Shown: in pieces, positions 46,661 through 60,000 of the stretch
Position numbering within the stretch: the stretch's first letter is position 1
Layout of the letters: every line of letters starts with the position of its first letter
Notes under the pieces: model-generated
What the model was told of the DNA's origin: nothing
What the model saw: only the letters and a program-made list of their open reading frames with translations
Databases searched by the model: none
Origin: Neocallimastix lanati (nom. inval.)
Taxonomy: Eukaryota; Neocallimastigomycota; Neocallimastigomycetes; Neocallimastigales; Neocallimastigaceae
NCBI GenBank assembly: GCA_016946835.1
Contig: JACVTC010000032.1
Coordinates: 465,001-525,000, forward strand
DNA length: 60,000 nucleotides
Direction: 5' to 3'
Translations under genes and position numbers: made by a program

Positions 46661-48955
46661 TTACACAGATGATTCTAATTCTATTTGTGAAGCATCAATT
46701 CCTAATGCATGAAGGAATAAATTAACATTAACTAATCCTTGTTCATTATCAACATCTTTTATTGTTTCAAAAACTTTTTCTCTGTTATATATAATATACA
46801 TAATTTAATTTTATAATAATAAATTAATAAATAAAATATAAAATATTAATTTATAAATCATATTTTATATTAAATTCTTTACCTGACTTCCATTACTAAT
46901 GATTTTTGATATTCAATAGATTGAGCACTAATAGCAATTGCTGCTAAAAATTGCCATACACAAACATCATCTTGATCAGATCCATTTTCTGGGAATAAAG
47001 ATACAAAGTTATTTCTTAAAAGATTGAATAAGTGATCATATAAATCAGACCTATACATTTATATAGATAAATAGATATTTATTTTATTTAATTAGTTATT
47101 TAGCTATTTATTCATGCATTCATTTATTCATTTATTAACTTAAAAAAATAAAATAATATAATTTACCATTGTTGTAAATCATTTTGAATATTCGGAGAAA
47201 TAACAGATTCACTACTAATATCTTGTCTTAAAATTTCCGCTCTACTTAAGAAAACAGTTAAAATAGCTAAAGCAACTTTACATTTACCCATCCAAGTCAT
47301 ACTATAACATTTTAATAATATACCAAAACATCCATTAATAATACATAATGGCATTTCTGATAAGAAATTTACTAATGGTGGCACAACGCTATTTATAAAT
47401 AAATCAACCTTATTAATAATAACAATAAAATATATATTATTATCAATTATTATAAAAAATATGAAAAAAAAAAAAAAAAAAAAAAAGTATATATGTATAT
47501 ATATATGTAGTTATTTATTTACTTCAACTGGATCTGCATTTTCAGAACAAACATCTAACTTATTTAAACGAAGTAATAATAGGTTTAAAAACGCTAATGA
47601 TTGTTCTTTTGAAAGGAAATGTAATACACGAGGTATAACCTTTTTACCTTTAGAATATGACAAGAACTGAACAAATGGATGTGGTTTACTATATTTTTAT
47701 AATTTATTATTAATAAAAAATTTAAAAAAAAAAAAAAAAAAATAGAATATATATACATATATTATATATTAATATCTAATTTAATTAAATTTGATTTAAA
47801 AAAATTTAAAATATTATATAATGTTAATCATAATATAAATAATTACTCTAATGGTATTTCATCTTTAATTTTTAATTCATTCCATATTTTATTAATAAGT
47901 TCTTCTCTTTCATGTTTTCTATATTAATAATAATAAATTTATCTAATTAATAATAAATATTTATATTTTATACAATATTTATTATATAATCAATATTTAC
48001 TCTTCTTCGGTTTCTTCTTCATTATCTAATTCATTATCTGAATTTTGTTCCCTATTTAAATTCTTTTGTCTTTCCTTTTGTTCTAATTTTAATATATAAG
48101 TATAAACATTTTCTATTGATGCTAATGTTCTATAATGTGATAAACGTGTAGTTTGTTGTGGTTGTGAAGTATTACTTAATGTTTTCTTTGACTTTTATTA
48201 TTATTATTATTATATATTAAATAAATATTAATATTGTAATAATAATTAATTAATATATTTTTCAAAATTTATTTAAATATTACAAATAAAAATGAATAAC
48301 ATATATTATCAATATTAATTATTATAAAAGTTGTACTTACTGCATCTTTATCTTTATTAACTTGTAATAATTGCTTTGGATTACGAACAGAATTTAAAGC
48401 GATTTTTCCTAAAGCACCTTCCAATGAAACTAATATATGTACATAAATTTAAAAAAATAAATTAAAACATAATATTTCCAATTTAATTTATATAAAAAAA
48501 AAAATTCAACATTAAATCATTAATATCAAATACTATTAAAATTTGTATTATTTAAACTTTCATAAAAATTCTAAAAAAATTAAATAAACTAAAAAAAAAA
48601 AAAAAAAAAAAGAAAAAACTCACATTGATTATTCTTGGGTTTTTGTTTTCTACCATCAATAAGATGTTGGACTTGTTGTTGCATTTGTGAAGATAAATTA
48701 CCACCTTTTCCTTGTTTCATTAAATAAGTCTGTTGCCAATTAAGCTTAGATTCTCCTTGTTTATCATTATTTTTTTTCTCGGTAAACATTTGATAATAAA
48801 AATCATCTGAATATGGATCATCAGTAATTAATTGGGAAATTTGTATTCTTGCAATTAATTCTTTTTCTTTTCTAGTCATTAGGCCACTATATTCATCCTT
48901 TTTTCATTATTGTTATTATTGTTGTTGTGATTATTATTTATTTTATTTTATTTTA

Positions 48956-48995
<40 letters not shown>

Positions 48996-48998
48996 TCA

Positions 48999-49035
<37 letters not shown>

Positions 49036-51246
49036 TTATTTTATTTTTATTTTTATTTTTATTTTTATTTCATTTTATTTTATTTTATTTTATTTTATTT
49101 TATTTTATTTTATTTTATTTTATTTTATTTTATTTTATTTTTTATTTAGTTTAATAAACCATTTATATATATTCATTTTTTAATAAATTTTTTGAAGAAA
49201 GTTAAATTTGAATAATTTAAATAAGTATTTTAAATTTAATAATTATTATTAATATTAAATAAAAAATATATTGTTAATAAAAAAAAAATTCAAAATAATT
49301 ATATATACATTTATGATTTAAAATCACAAATTCAAAATATTATTAATATTATTAATATTATAATAAATTATAATTTAATAGTTCTCTTTGAATTTAATTA
49401 ATGACATTCAATAAAAATATGAAAATTTGATGTAATTCTAAAAATAGTTTACCTCCTTTTTTTCAAAATCATTTGAATTTCGTTGATTTTTTTGATAATA
49501 ATAGTTGTTGTTGTTACTCTGATATTGTTTATTATATCTATTGTTATAGTTTTGCTTTGGATTTGACATACGATTTTGAAATTGTTGATTACCATCTTGA
49601 CTTAAAGATTTCTGTTGAAAAGGTTTCTGCTGAAAAGGTTGTTGATTTTGTTGTGGCTGTTTTTGCTGTTGTCGTTGTTGCATTTGTTGAAACTGTTGCT
49701 GTTGAAGTTGTTGCTGTTGCTGTTGAAGTTGTTGTTGCTGTTGCTGTTGTTGAAGTTGTAATTGGTGCTGTTGTTGAATCTGTTGTTGTTGTAATGCAAT
49801 AAATGCCTGTAAATTCATATTATCGTTTGTATTTGAAAAAGAAAGTGGCATTTGAGAATTATTTACTTGATTTTGTATATTATTAGAAAGAGACTGAGCT
49901 CTAAACGACGCTTCTAAATCTTCAAGATTTAATACACGATGTTGATCAATTTTTGGTGGTTTTGGTACTTGCTGTTGTTTTTGTTCAATTTCATTAACGA
50001 ATCTAACTTGTTGTAATTGTTGTTGTATTTGTTGAAGTTGTTGTTGCTGTAGTTGTTGTTGAAGTTGTTGTTGCTGCAATTGTTGCAACTGTTGTATTTG
50101 ATGATAATGAAATTGTTGCTGTTGCTGTTGTTGTAATTGTTTTTGAAGTTGTTGAAATTGCTGTTGCTGTAATTGCTTTTGAATTTGTTGAAATTGTTGT
50201 TGAGGTGTTAATTGTTTAGGATCCATTCCTATTTTTGCCATTTGAATACTTTGTTGCATTTGAAGTGGTGAAAAGTTAGATATATGATTTTCTAATAACA
50301 TCTTTGATTCTATTTGAGATAATGGAATACTTTTATATTTATCATAATCAAAAGGACTATTCGTACCTTCATTATTCTTAGTTTCATCTGTAATTAATTA
50401 AGATTTTAATTTAATATTTATTATAATCCATATTTTCTTCAAAATAAAATAAATAATAATAAAAATGATAGTAATTTCTATATTCACTAAAAAGTATAAT
50501 ATATTTAAGCAATTATTACCAGAAAAATTAGAATTTCCCGAATTATAATGATTCCAAATCTAATATTAAAAAATAGTATAATATTTAATCAAAATGTAAA
50601 TGAAACTTTATAATAATTATTTTATTATTATTATTTAAATAAATAAACTAGAAATGCTAATTTACTCTCTCATTTAACATATCAGAAGCCGATTTGTTAA
50701 TATTACTATTTTTTATTCCAAATGTTTGTTCTCTATCAATAGAACTTGAAGAATTGTTAAAAGAACTAGAGCCACTTAATTGCTTGCTGCCTAAATCTTG
50801 TCCTTTTTATATTTAAATAACCTTTTTAATTTAATAAAATATATTTGAAATTTATTTATATACTTTAAATATATTTACCTTGAATTTGCTTTTCAAAAAA
50901 AGAATTTCCTGCTGTAAAATCAAAATTTCTATCTTTATAATATCATATAATATTATTATCATATTATTTTAATTATATTTATTTTATAATTATATTATTT
51001 ATTATAAAAGAAATATATATATATATATTAACATCATATTCTGATATTATATTAATAGATACCGATTTTATCCACATCTGCTGCAGCTCCAAAAGTTTCA
51101 TTATTCAATTCTTCATCATCATCTAAAATTGGATTTTCTTTTAATCCAAAAGTTTCTAAATCTTGGTCTACATTACTTTTTTTCTCTTTAGATAATTCCG
51201 ATTTGTCTAGAGGAGGAAGAGAAGTATCAAAACCAAAAAATGACAT
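46661..51246 (-). CDS. PAT1: PAT1-like mRNA decapping activator, thirteen exons
   Basis: Exons by eye: 51063-51246, 50879-50932, 50666-50803, about 50522-50562, 49453 to about 50388, 48624-48897, then near 48362-48429, 47997-48193, 47845-47921, 47519-47690, 47164-47400 and 46883-47053, and 46661 to about 46783. The N-terminus MSFFGFDTSLPPLD with DDDEELNNETFG is the PAT1 start (the element that contacts the DEAD-box helicase Dhh1). A Gln-rich low-complexity exon (49640-50200) follows. The conserved core has GLMTRKEKELIARIQISQLI, DDPYSDDFYYQMF, LEGALGKIALNSVRNPKQLL, LASIENVYTYILKLEQ, GKKVIPRVLHFLSKEQ and a helical C-terminal domain ending LGIDASQIELESSV. PAT1 bridges the Lsm1-7 ring, Dhh1 and Dcp2 in cytoplasmic P-bodies. 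In exon 3 the frame breaks by one base at an A5 run (50759-50763). Total about 800-850 residues. Confidence 0.93.
48904..49145. repeat. TTA / TTTTA microsatellites in a PAT1 intron
   Basis: Arrays of ATT triplets and then about 18 TTTTA pentamers lie in the intron between the Gln-rich exon and the conserved core. The Phe/Ile/Tyr-only frame read through it is an artefact. Confidence 0.95.
49640..50205 (-). repeat. CAG/CAA-type polyglutamine-coding tract in PAT1
   Basis: Mixed CAA and CAG codons (seen as TTG and CTG on the plus strand) encode long Gln runs broken by Leu, Phe, Ile and Met. Interruptions and codon mixing should make it less unstable than a pure CAG tract. It is the most C/G-rich repeat in the window. 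Confidence 0.9.
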
Positions 51247-51581
51247 TTCTAATAATAACTAAATTAATTATTAAATTTTTAATAGAAGAGATAATTAATA
51301 CTTCGTTATTTTTTTTTTTTTTTTTTTTTTTTGTATACTATCTATATGATATAAAAAAAAAAAAAAAAATGTTTCATAAATCTTTGTCAATTTTTTATAT
51401 TCTAAATTTTTTTTTTAAAAAATTAATAATAAAATTTTCTTATGATCAAGAATTAATTCAATAGTTTTTATTTTTAATTTTCTAAATATAATAAATAATA
51501 AATTATTTATTTATAAAAATTGATTAAAATTCAAAATTATTTCTAAAAATTGAAAATAATTATAGTAATTATGTTAATATT

Positions 51582-51619
<38 letters not shown>

Positions 51620-53072
51620 TTATGGAATTATAATTTATGTTTTATAAATGCTGGATCCATCATTTTTAAATATATAATAAAATTACTTTTAATAAAAAAC
51701 TTGAAATATATATTATTAATTATATATATTTATATATATATTAATATAAATTTTGTTTATACAATTCTATAATTTCACTGTTGATATAAATAAAATCAAA
51801 TAATATTGCATTTAAAGAATTATGTTTTCTTTACTTCAAACCCAACAATTTATTATATATATAGTAAAATATTTTACTTTATTCTTTAATTATTATTTTT
51901 ATCACAATTGATTTTTTTTTTTTTTTTAAACTTCTTTAATTATTATTTATTATTATCCTCTTTAGTTGTAAAAAATATATATAATAAAAAGAAAGCAAAA
52001 TATTGTTAATCATAAACAATTATTATATAATTAACAATAATATAAGTTAATATATATAATATAAAAATATAACATGCCATGAATCATATTACAAATATAA
52101 TATTAATATGAATAAAATACAATTATTTAATATATTATTAATTATTTATAATATATTATTCTTTAATAAATTTATTAATTAATTATTAATATTATTAATA
52201 ATTATTTATTTATTTATTTATTTATTATTTATTTATTATATATATATTTATTTATTATTTATTTATTATTTATTTATTTATTATTTATTTATTTATTTAT
52301 TTATTTGTAACTATTAATTATGGATTTTTATTATTATTATAATTAATACTACTATAATTATATTATTTGAATTAGTATATAATTAATAATATTATAATTA
52401 TATTATTTGTAAGAAATAAATATTAATTTTATTATTTAATGGATTACAATAAAAATAATTATCTGTTTATATTATACATTTATAAGCTAAAATAAAAAAA
52501 AAAAAAATTAGTTTTTCATTAAACCAAATTAATATTCTTTTCTATAAATAGATATCTTTACATTTTTTTATTATATTATTTTTATTCATTATAGTAAAAA
52601 ATAAAAATTTAGACTTTTATTTTGTTGTAATATCACAATATAGACAAATATGAAATTATTTTTATTTTTTTAATAATTTTATATATTAGAATTGTAAAAA
52701 AAATACCCAGTTATTTTCAAGCTATAAAAAAAATATTATATATCAAAAATATTTATATTATAAAAATAGTTAAAAAAAATAATAAATAAGCTTTAATATC
52801 ATGACTATATATCATGGATTTATCCTATAAAAAATTAAAGTTAATTTAATTCATATATTAAAAAGGAAATAATTATTTTAAATTTATCTGAATTAATTTT
52901 ATAAAAGATTATTAATCTATATTTTATATAAAATATTAAGATAATAAGGATTAGATTAAATTAATATAGGATTGTGCATTTTACAATGTGGTGTATATAA
53001 TTTTAAATAAAGCCATACATTTTTAAGATATTCTATACAATCATGAATAAATATATAAATAATTATTATTTT

Positions 53073-53205
53073 AAAGAAATAATAATATATTTTTTCAATT
53101 AAATATTATTAAATAACATATTTCAAAAGAAATAATAATATATTTTTTCAATTAAATATTATTAAATAACATATTTCAAAAGAAATAATAATATATTTTT
53201 TAAAA
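53073..53205. repeat. Tandem repeat, 53 bp x about 2.5
   Basis: Units begin AAAGAAATAATAATATATTT and end AAATAACATATTTC. The first two are identical or nearly so; the third stops after about 27 bp. Confidence 0.9.
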
Positions 53206-53789
53206 AAGAATTATAAAAAGAATATTTATTATTTATTTAATTATTATTTATTAATTATTAAAAAATAAGCCACATACAAAAATACGCCACATATATTAAA
53301 TAAAAATATTCAAGTAATAAGGATTAGATTATGTAATAAATAAATTATAAAATATCTTATATATGTATAAAAGACAAAAATATATCAGGAATTAATAATT
53401 ATTTGAAAAAAAAAAAAAAATAATTTTTTGATTTTAAATCTTTTCTAATCTTTATTGTTATAATATTATTATAATTTTTATTATATTATATTATTATTAC
53501 TATTTAATTATTATTATTATTATTATAACTATTAATACTACTATTATAATAATTATTATTATCATTAATAAAAGTACTATCTTTTCATTGTTGTTATTAA
53601 TATATACAATATTTTTATTTTATTAAAAACAATTTTAATTTTTTATCATTAATCATTAATACCATAAATACAGTCTTAATATTATCATTAAAGATACAAT
53701 TTGACTATTATTAGTATATGATTCTTATTTAAGAATTAAAATTATTTCGAAATTCGTAATATTTCTATACAATATTACATGAAATATAT

Positions 53790-53965
53790 TTTAAACTACT
53801 TATTTTAATATTTAATGCTTTTCTTTTCCGAGAATATATAAAAGAATAAGAAAATTTATGTCATATAAAATATATTTTATACTGCTTTTTTTATAAACAA
53901 TTAATATTTTATGTTTTTCTTTTCCGATATAAAAGAATATAAGAATATTTTTTAAATTACAAATT
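53790..53965. repeat. Diverged direct duplication, about 95 bp x 2
   Basis: Both copies contain TTTTCTTTTCCGA followed by ATATAAAAGAATA and AAGAA, preceded by a TATATTTTA-AACTACTT or TATATTTTATACTGCTT variant. The shared TTTTCCGA core is unusual in this AT-rich spacer. Confidence 0.7.
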
Positions 53966-55625
53966 ATCGAATGAATAAAAAAAAAATAAAAAATTATTAA
54001 ATAAAATATTATATCAAAAATAATTTAAATTATAATTATATATATATTTTTTATAAATTCGATCAATAATATAAAAACTGAATATTATAATATTTCTATA
54101 ATATTTTTTATATATTTAATATTATTTAATATTAACTAAATGAAGTAGCAGAGTTTTATAAATTTAATAAAAAAATTCAAAAATGTACTCACAAAATATT
54201 TTAAATTTGTCAATTACTTATTCAAAATTAATTCAAAGAATTAATTAATGAATAAATTTTTACTCATTTTATATTGTAACTTTTTTTTTTTTTTTTTTTT
54301 TACTTTAAATGAAACACATATTTTATACCATATTTTATTAAACTTGTTAATTATAATTAATAATTGTTTATATTTAATATTTAATTTTATTAAATAAATT
54401 AGTATTTTTTAATATCAATAAAAAATTTTTAATATTAACTAGGTTATTTATATTACTTCTTCATATATTACACTAAAATATAATATATAATATTATATTA
54501 TAAATTATAAATTATATATTGGTTCAATTTATTATCTTTCATATTTATTATATATATGGAATATTAATATATAAATAAATATAATTAATAATGGTTTATA
54601 TTTATAAATTTAATATATATGTATAATAATATATTCAATATATTTCAATATATTTTAAAATTAATATATTAAATAAAACATTAATAATTATAATAAAAAA
54701 AAAAAAAAAAAAAGAGAAAGTAAAAAAATAAAAAATAAAGAAATTATAAAAAATAAATATCCAATTTAATAATATATTTTTTACTTTATCTTTTTCATTC
54801 ATTTTTATTTTTGTTTTTATTTTCATTTTTATTTTATTTTATATTATAAAAAATTATTTTTATAAAATATAATAATTATTATTCAATATATTTATGGTAT
54901 AATTATAATGTTTATATCCTTTTAAATTCTTTAGAACTCATTTATTTTTATAAAAGATATATACTACTTGACAAACAAAAATTATCGATTTTGAAACTAC
55001 TAAATATATTTAAATAATACTTTTAAAGTAGTTTTTTTAATTTATTCAGTTTTTTAAAAATTCATTAAAGGTTTTTAATAATTTTATTATATATATATAT
55101 ATATTTTTTTTTTTTTAAAAAAAAGATAAATAGTATTTATATGTATATTTGAAAAAATATTTATATATTTATTAATAAAAAAAATTTCACAACTATAGAA
55201 TTAATTAAGGTAATATTATATTTTTTGTAAATTATTAATAAAAGTTTAATACTCAATATATAAAGAATGTTTATTACAGTTTAATAAATAAATGTAAATT
55301 AATATAAAGTATATTTGTTATGTTTTAAAACAAACAAAAAAAAACAAAAATTGTAATTATAAAAAAAAGTAAAAGAAAAAACAATAGTAATTAGTTTAAA
55401 AAAAATATATATATATAGAAATAAAAAAATACCAATTAAAATAATTTTGTATTATATATTAAAAATTATTTTTTAAAAAATAGTTTATTATTAAATATAT
55501 ATCGTAAAATTTTCATTTAAATAGTTCTTAATAATAATAATATATATATATTTTTTTAGAAGAAATAATTCTTTTCAATATTAAAAATAAAATAAACTAA
55601 AATATATAAATAAGGAAAAATATTA

Positions 55626-56040
55626 GGAATGTAAAACATGTCTTTTATTATTATTATTATGTTATTATCAAGTATAATGTATTATTTTAAAATAAATCAA
55701 AATAAAAATAAAGAAATTTCTGAAATTTATTTATTAAGTAGTAATAATATAAATAGTAAATTATGTTCATGAAATATTATCGTATTTTAAATAATAGTAT
55801 CTAAATAAGTATGGAATATAAAACATGTCTTTTATTATTATTATTATGCTATTATCAAGTATAATATATTATTTTAAAATAAATCAAAATAAAAATAAAG
55901 AAATTGCTTGAATATATTTATTAAGTAGTAATAATATAAAAAGTAAATAATGTTTATGAAATATTATTATATTTTAAATAATAATAACATCTAAATAAAT
56001 ATGGAATATTAAAGTATTTTAAATAATAATAAAATTTGAA
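55626..56040. repeat. Tandem duplication, about 187 bp x 2 plus a partial third
   Basis: Units start at 55626 (GGAATGTAAAACATGTCTTT), 55813 (GGAATATAAAACATGTCTTT) and 56003 (GGAATATTAAAG). The first two are about 95 percent alike by eye, including AAGTATAATATATTATTTTA and TTATTAAGTAGTAATAATAT. The third keeps only its beginning and a short end segment. Confidence 0.9.
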
Positions 56041-56187
56041 TAAAAAAAGTTATAGATAAGATAAAGGATATCAAATATTTAATTTAGAACAATTTTTATA
56101 AAAATATATGATTTTAATAAATATCATAATATTGAATTTATTATTATTTGTTTAACATATATTATTAGTCAAAATATAAGGGTGAAA

Positions 56188-56236
<49 letters not shown>

Positions 56237-56322
56237 AAATTTAATACCATAATATAAAATAAGAAAGTACTTATATATTTTTTTATACATATTTATTAAA
56301 ATGCAGAAAAAATAATAATAAA

Positions 56323-59065
56323 ATGACCAATTTGTCTGATGATGAGGGAAATGCAATTACACAATGCATTTGTGGTAAAAATAGTCGTAAGTAAATAAAG
56401 TATTAATAAAAATGAAAAAAAAAAAATTATTATATTAAATATTCTAATATAATAAATATTATTATTTTTTTTTAAATTTTATAAAATATTTTAATTTATA
56501 TTAAGCTCATTATGATGGTTTAATGATTCAGTGTGAAGACTGTGGTGTTTGGCAGCATGGTGCCTGTGTAAATATTACCAAAAAGAATACACCAGAAAAT
56601 TATTATTGTCAAAAATGTCGTCCAGAATTTCATCCATATAATTCACATCTTTTAAAGTAAGTATTATTTTTTTTTTATTATATTAAACATAAATAAATAA
56701 AGTATAAGAAAAAAAATAATAAAGAATGAATTTTTAAAAAACAATAAAAGCAGTAATGAAATATAAAAAATAAATAATGAATAATCATAATAAAAAATTT
56801 TATTTATTTTTTTAAATAAATATTTTATTCAAATAGTTTATTACAAATAGAATTATATAAAATAAAATAAATAATTTTAAACGTGTTAAAAAAAATAAAT
56901 TTAATAAAATTGATATAAGAAAGGAGAAAAAAAAAATTTAAATTTAGATATAAATAAAATGATTAAAAAGAAATATGTTTTAAAACTTAATATATAATAA
57001 TATATAATATTAATTTAAATATACTTAAACACATATTAATATATATTAATATATGTTATGTAGTAAAATTTAATAATATATATTAATATATAATACATTA
57101 TGAATTATAATAATATATTATTAAATATTACATTTAATTCAATATGTACTACAATTATACAAATCAAATTTCATTTAAATATTAATTTATTTATTTATTA
57201 TTTTTTTTTTTAAAAAAATTAAAAAATTGAAATTTATTTTGTTATTAAATAATATTAAATATCAGAATTTTTTTTTTATTATCTAAATATTAATAATAAT
57301 ATTAATAATGAATTATTCATTAAAAATAAAAAGAACTAAACATAATTATTTATTATATATAATATTATTTTATATCTGTGAATTTAAATAAATATTGTTA
57401 TAAATGCTTATTATTATTTTTTTAGACATAAAAAATTGTCAACAATTCCAAATAGCCCACCAACCAAAAGTTTTTCACCAGTGACGTCATCTCCAAAGAA
57501 AAGAAATACAATGAATAGTCTTGAAGCTTCTCAAAATTATAATGCATTATTAAATTTAAATGCTAATATTTCAAGTAGTGAAAGTGAACCTTCATCTACT
57601 ACAAGTGGAAAAAGAAAAAGAAAAGCAACTCGTAATTTTTCACAAGATTTATCTTATTCTTCAAATAATTCAGATAGTTCAATTGAAAAACTAAAAAAAA
57701 TTAGAAAGTCACATTCACAAGTTGATTATGATAATAATGATAATGGATCAAAATTAAAGGAAAGTTCTTCAAAAAATTCTAAGAGACTTCATAAAACTTC
57801 ACACAAAGTATATGATGATGATTATGATGAAATAGATGATATTGATGATGTAGAAGATGATATAGATGATGATGATTATATTCCAAGAAATGATGGAAAG
57901 CCTTCAAGAAATTTGTTCAATAAAAAACATGAAAATAATTTATTTAAAAAGACAAAATTTGAAGAAGGATCTGATCATGGTAATAATGATAATATTTTTT
58001 ATATTTGAAATTTTAATTTTCAAAAAAAAAAAAAAAAAAAAAAAGAATATTCTAAAATAAATAAATTTTCTAAAAAAAATTTAAATATTAAAGATAAAAA
58101 TATATTTTAATATATATATATTTATATGTAATAATAATAAATTATTATTATTATTAGGAAAAATCAAAATTAAAAAAGATGATGCAATATATGAAGATAA
58201 ATCAACTAAAAAAACTGATTTGAATAAACAGGAAGATTCAATTAGAATTAAAAAAGAAAGAAGGAGTTCAAAATTAAGTAATGGGCTAGGTTTAACTTAT
58301 GATGATTTAAAAGAAGAATCAAATTCAGAAGATATTAAAAATATAAATGGAATAAATGAAAAGACATTAAAAAATAAAAAAAATTATGCTAGCGATTCAA
58401 TTTCACATGCATTAAGGTCTTCTTCAGAATTAAGAGACGTAGAAAGTTCTGGTCATTCACCTAGTACAAATCGTAAATCGAGTCAAAGAAATAATAAGTT
58501 TAATAATGATTCAGAAGAATCAAAATCTGATATGTATAGTTCTTCATTATATCGAAATGAATATAATGATACAGATTCTACGAATAATCAAAACGCGAAT
58601 TCATCCTCAAACACAAATATCCATATTTCAACAAGACATTCAACACGTAATACACATAGAGTTAATTATCAACTTCATTCTGCTTCAAGTCATAATCATA
58701 ATAATACCCATAATAAAAATAATACAATTATTAAAGTTAAATATCCAAATCAAAAAGCATCTTTAAATGAAATGAGTAAACGTTCTAAACAGATATTAGA
58801 ATATTTAAATCGTACTAGGGCAGATGTGAAAGAATTATATAGAAAAAAGAGATTAAATTCAATTATACAGGCTGGTGGAAAAGTTGATATTAAGGAATAT
58901 AGAAATGAAATTAAATACACAGATGGTGAATTAATAACAGATAATGCTGATTCAATGACTTCATCACCTGGAAATGATATTAATGAAAATGAATTAACTT
59001 CATTAGAAATGCTTGAAAAACTGTGTATAAAAATAAACAAATTTCAACAAGATTACTATGAATAG
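56323..59065 (+). CDS. PHD-finger protein resembling Cti6 of the Rpd3L complex, four exons
   Basis: Exons 56323-56386, 56506-56656, 57426-57979 and 58158-59065 join with phases 1, 2 and 1 to 559 codons including the stop. The PHD finger (about residues 15-65) reads QCICG, then HYDGLMIQCEDCGVWQHGAC, then YYCQKCRPE, the C4HC3 order with the conserved Trp-Gln-His. It should read histone H3 tails, probably trimethyl-Lys4. The middle is Ser/Lys/Asp-rich with a KRKRK basic patch and an acidic IDDDD run. Near residues 465-485, SLNEMSKRSKQILEYLNRTR resembles the conserved C-terminal region of Cti6-like proteins. The likely role is targeting of the Rpd3L histone deacetylase in the nucleus. The start ATG gives a 14-residue leader before the first zinc Cys. 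The long third and fourth exons match typical fast-evolving disordered regions. Orthology to Cti6 is probable, not proven. Confidence 0.88.
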
Positions 59066-59598
59066 ATTATAAATAAATATAAATAATTTAATTTATAATA
59101 AGATAATTTAAAAAAAAATATATATATATATATATCTTGACAAATTTTATGAATTATTTAAATTATAAATAAAATAAGAAATTATAAAATTTATTTATTT
59201 ATTTATATATTATTTATATTAATTTTATAATTTATTTTATTTTCATTATTTATTCATTTATTCATTTTTTTTATTAATTTAATTTAATTTATTATTATTA
59301 TTTTTTTATTTTTATTTTTATTTTGTTTTGCTTTTTATTTGTTTTTTGTTGTATTATCTTTAATGAATATATCATATTTATTGTATGTATTTGATATTAT
59401 TTCAATAATGCATATCTTGTGTTTCTTTTAAATATGAAATATATTATTGTGAAATAAGAAAAAAATATAAATATTTGTTAATATATATATATGTATTATT
59501 GATTTTCGAATCAACTTTAAAATTTTTGTAATTAATTTTAAAATCTAAATTTATTAATTGAACATATATTATAATTATAATCTATGAAATACATAAAT

Positions 59599-59635
<37 letters not shown>

Positions 59636-60000
59636 CTCCTCTATTCAGTAATAAAATAATATATTAATTATTGTTATAATACCCATAACTTATATATACA
59701 TATATATATATTTTTTTATGAATTGAAAAATATTCGATTTTACATATGATTAGTTTTAAATAATCAACAAACTAATAAAAAATAGTTCAAAAACAAATAC
59801 AAAAAATCATAAAAAACTATTTAAGAGCAATCAAATAACAAATATTAACCTTAATTAATAACATAAAAGAAATAGTAATAAACAATAGAATATAAAATTA
59901 AATTAAAAGAATTTGGAAATATAAAAAAAAAAAGAAAAAAATAAAACCTAAATAAAAAATTTAAATATACCAGTCTATTATTAATATGAAGTTGTACAAT
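59066..60000. other. 3' flank of the PHD gene, no gene seen
   Basis: AT-rich DNA with TA and ATTTT repeats and a T41 run near 59603-59635. No coding sequence is visible up to the window edge. Confidence 0.75.

Larger units (their letters stand above)
51247..56322. other. Long gene-free AT-rich stretch
   Basis: About 5 kb between divergent genes with no convincing coding sequence. It holds a TTTA array (52205-52305), a 53-bp x 3 tandem (53073-53205), a diverged pair near 53790-53960, a 187-bp tandem duplication (55626-56040) and homopolymers including T44 at 56192-56235. The promoters of the PAT1 and PHD genes lie at its two ends; no elements were identified. Confidence 0.75.

Noticed and set aside
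49473-49802. Val/Ala-rich and Asn-rich frames overlapping the PAT1 Gln tract
   Set aside because: They are other-frame readings of the CAA/CAG repeat.

Overview
The window looks like nuclear DNA of a very AT-rich fungus. Long A/T homopolymers, simple repeats and Asn/Gln-rich proteins surround islands of slightly higher GC that carry genes. Several genes have short introns with GT..AG borders (often GTAAGT, GTAAAT or GTATAT). A LysM/NodB chitin deacetylase-type enzyme, a PAT1 homologue and a Cti6-like PHD protein point to fungi. The base composition and gene style fit an anaerobic gut fungus (Neocallimastigomycota); that placement is inference from style, not from a marker gene. No prokaryotic operon, CRISPR array, rRNA or tRNA gene was recognised.

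Layout. 1-6850 is gene-poor and full of decayed tandem and dispersed AT-rich repeats. 6858-7799 (+) encodes an unrecognised acidic, Asn-rich protein with possible kinase and PP1-docking motifs. 9540-10709 (-) and 11672-13273 (-) are tandem paralogous EamA/DMT membrane transporters; the second carries a long hydrophilic insert. 14586-18800 (-) is a nine-exon, DHA2-like major facilitator gene, joined here exon by exon with every phase closing; it has a long Asn-rich tail, and broken tail-like coding sequence continues past the stop codon. 22610-24166 (+) is intron-less IMP dehydrogenase. 24855-26886 holds two nested copies of a degenerate LINE-type retrotransposon. 27648-28979 (-) is a secreted two-LysM polysaccharide deacetylase with one intron inside the first LysM. 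34260-36500 and 40300-41040 (-) are further decayed LINE copies, and 19915-20345 may be another. 37410-39392 (-) is a seven-exon HD-domain phosphohydrolase. 41957-43230 (-) is a five-exon FYVE zinc-finger protein. 46661-51246 (-) is a thirteen-exon PAT1-like mRNA-decay factor with a polyglutamine-rich exon. 56323-59065 (+) is a four-exon PHD-finger protein resembling the Rpd3L subunit Cti6.

The genes are a mixture of housekeeping functions (GTP synthesis, mRNA decapping, histone deacetylase targeting, endosomal lipid recognition), transport and wall chitin modification. Nothing suggests a cluster with one shared function. I found no convincing new multi-gene system. The best leads are the nested LINE insertion with a candidate 6-bp target duplication, the unknown protein at 6858, the loop insert that separates the two DMT paralogues, the frame breaks in the MFS tail and in PAT1, and some perfect palindromes and inverted repeats. 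Multi-exon models were made by eye from splice sites, reading-frame phase and family resemblance; no transcript or database search was available.
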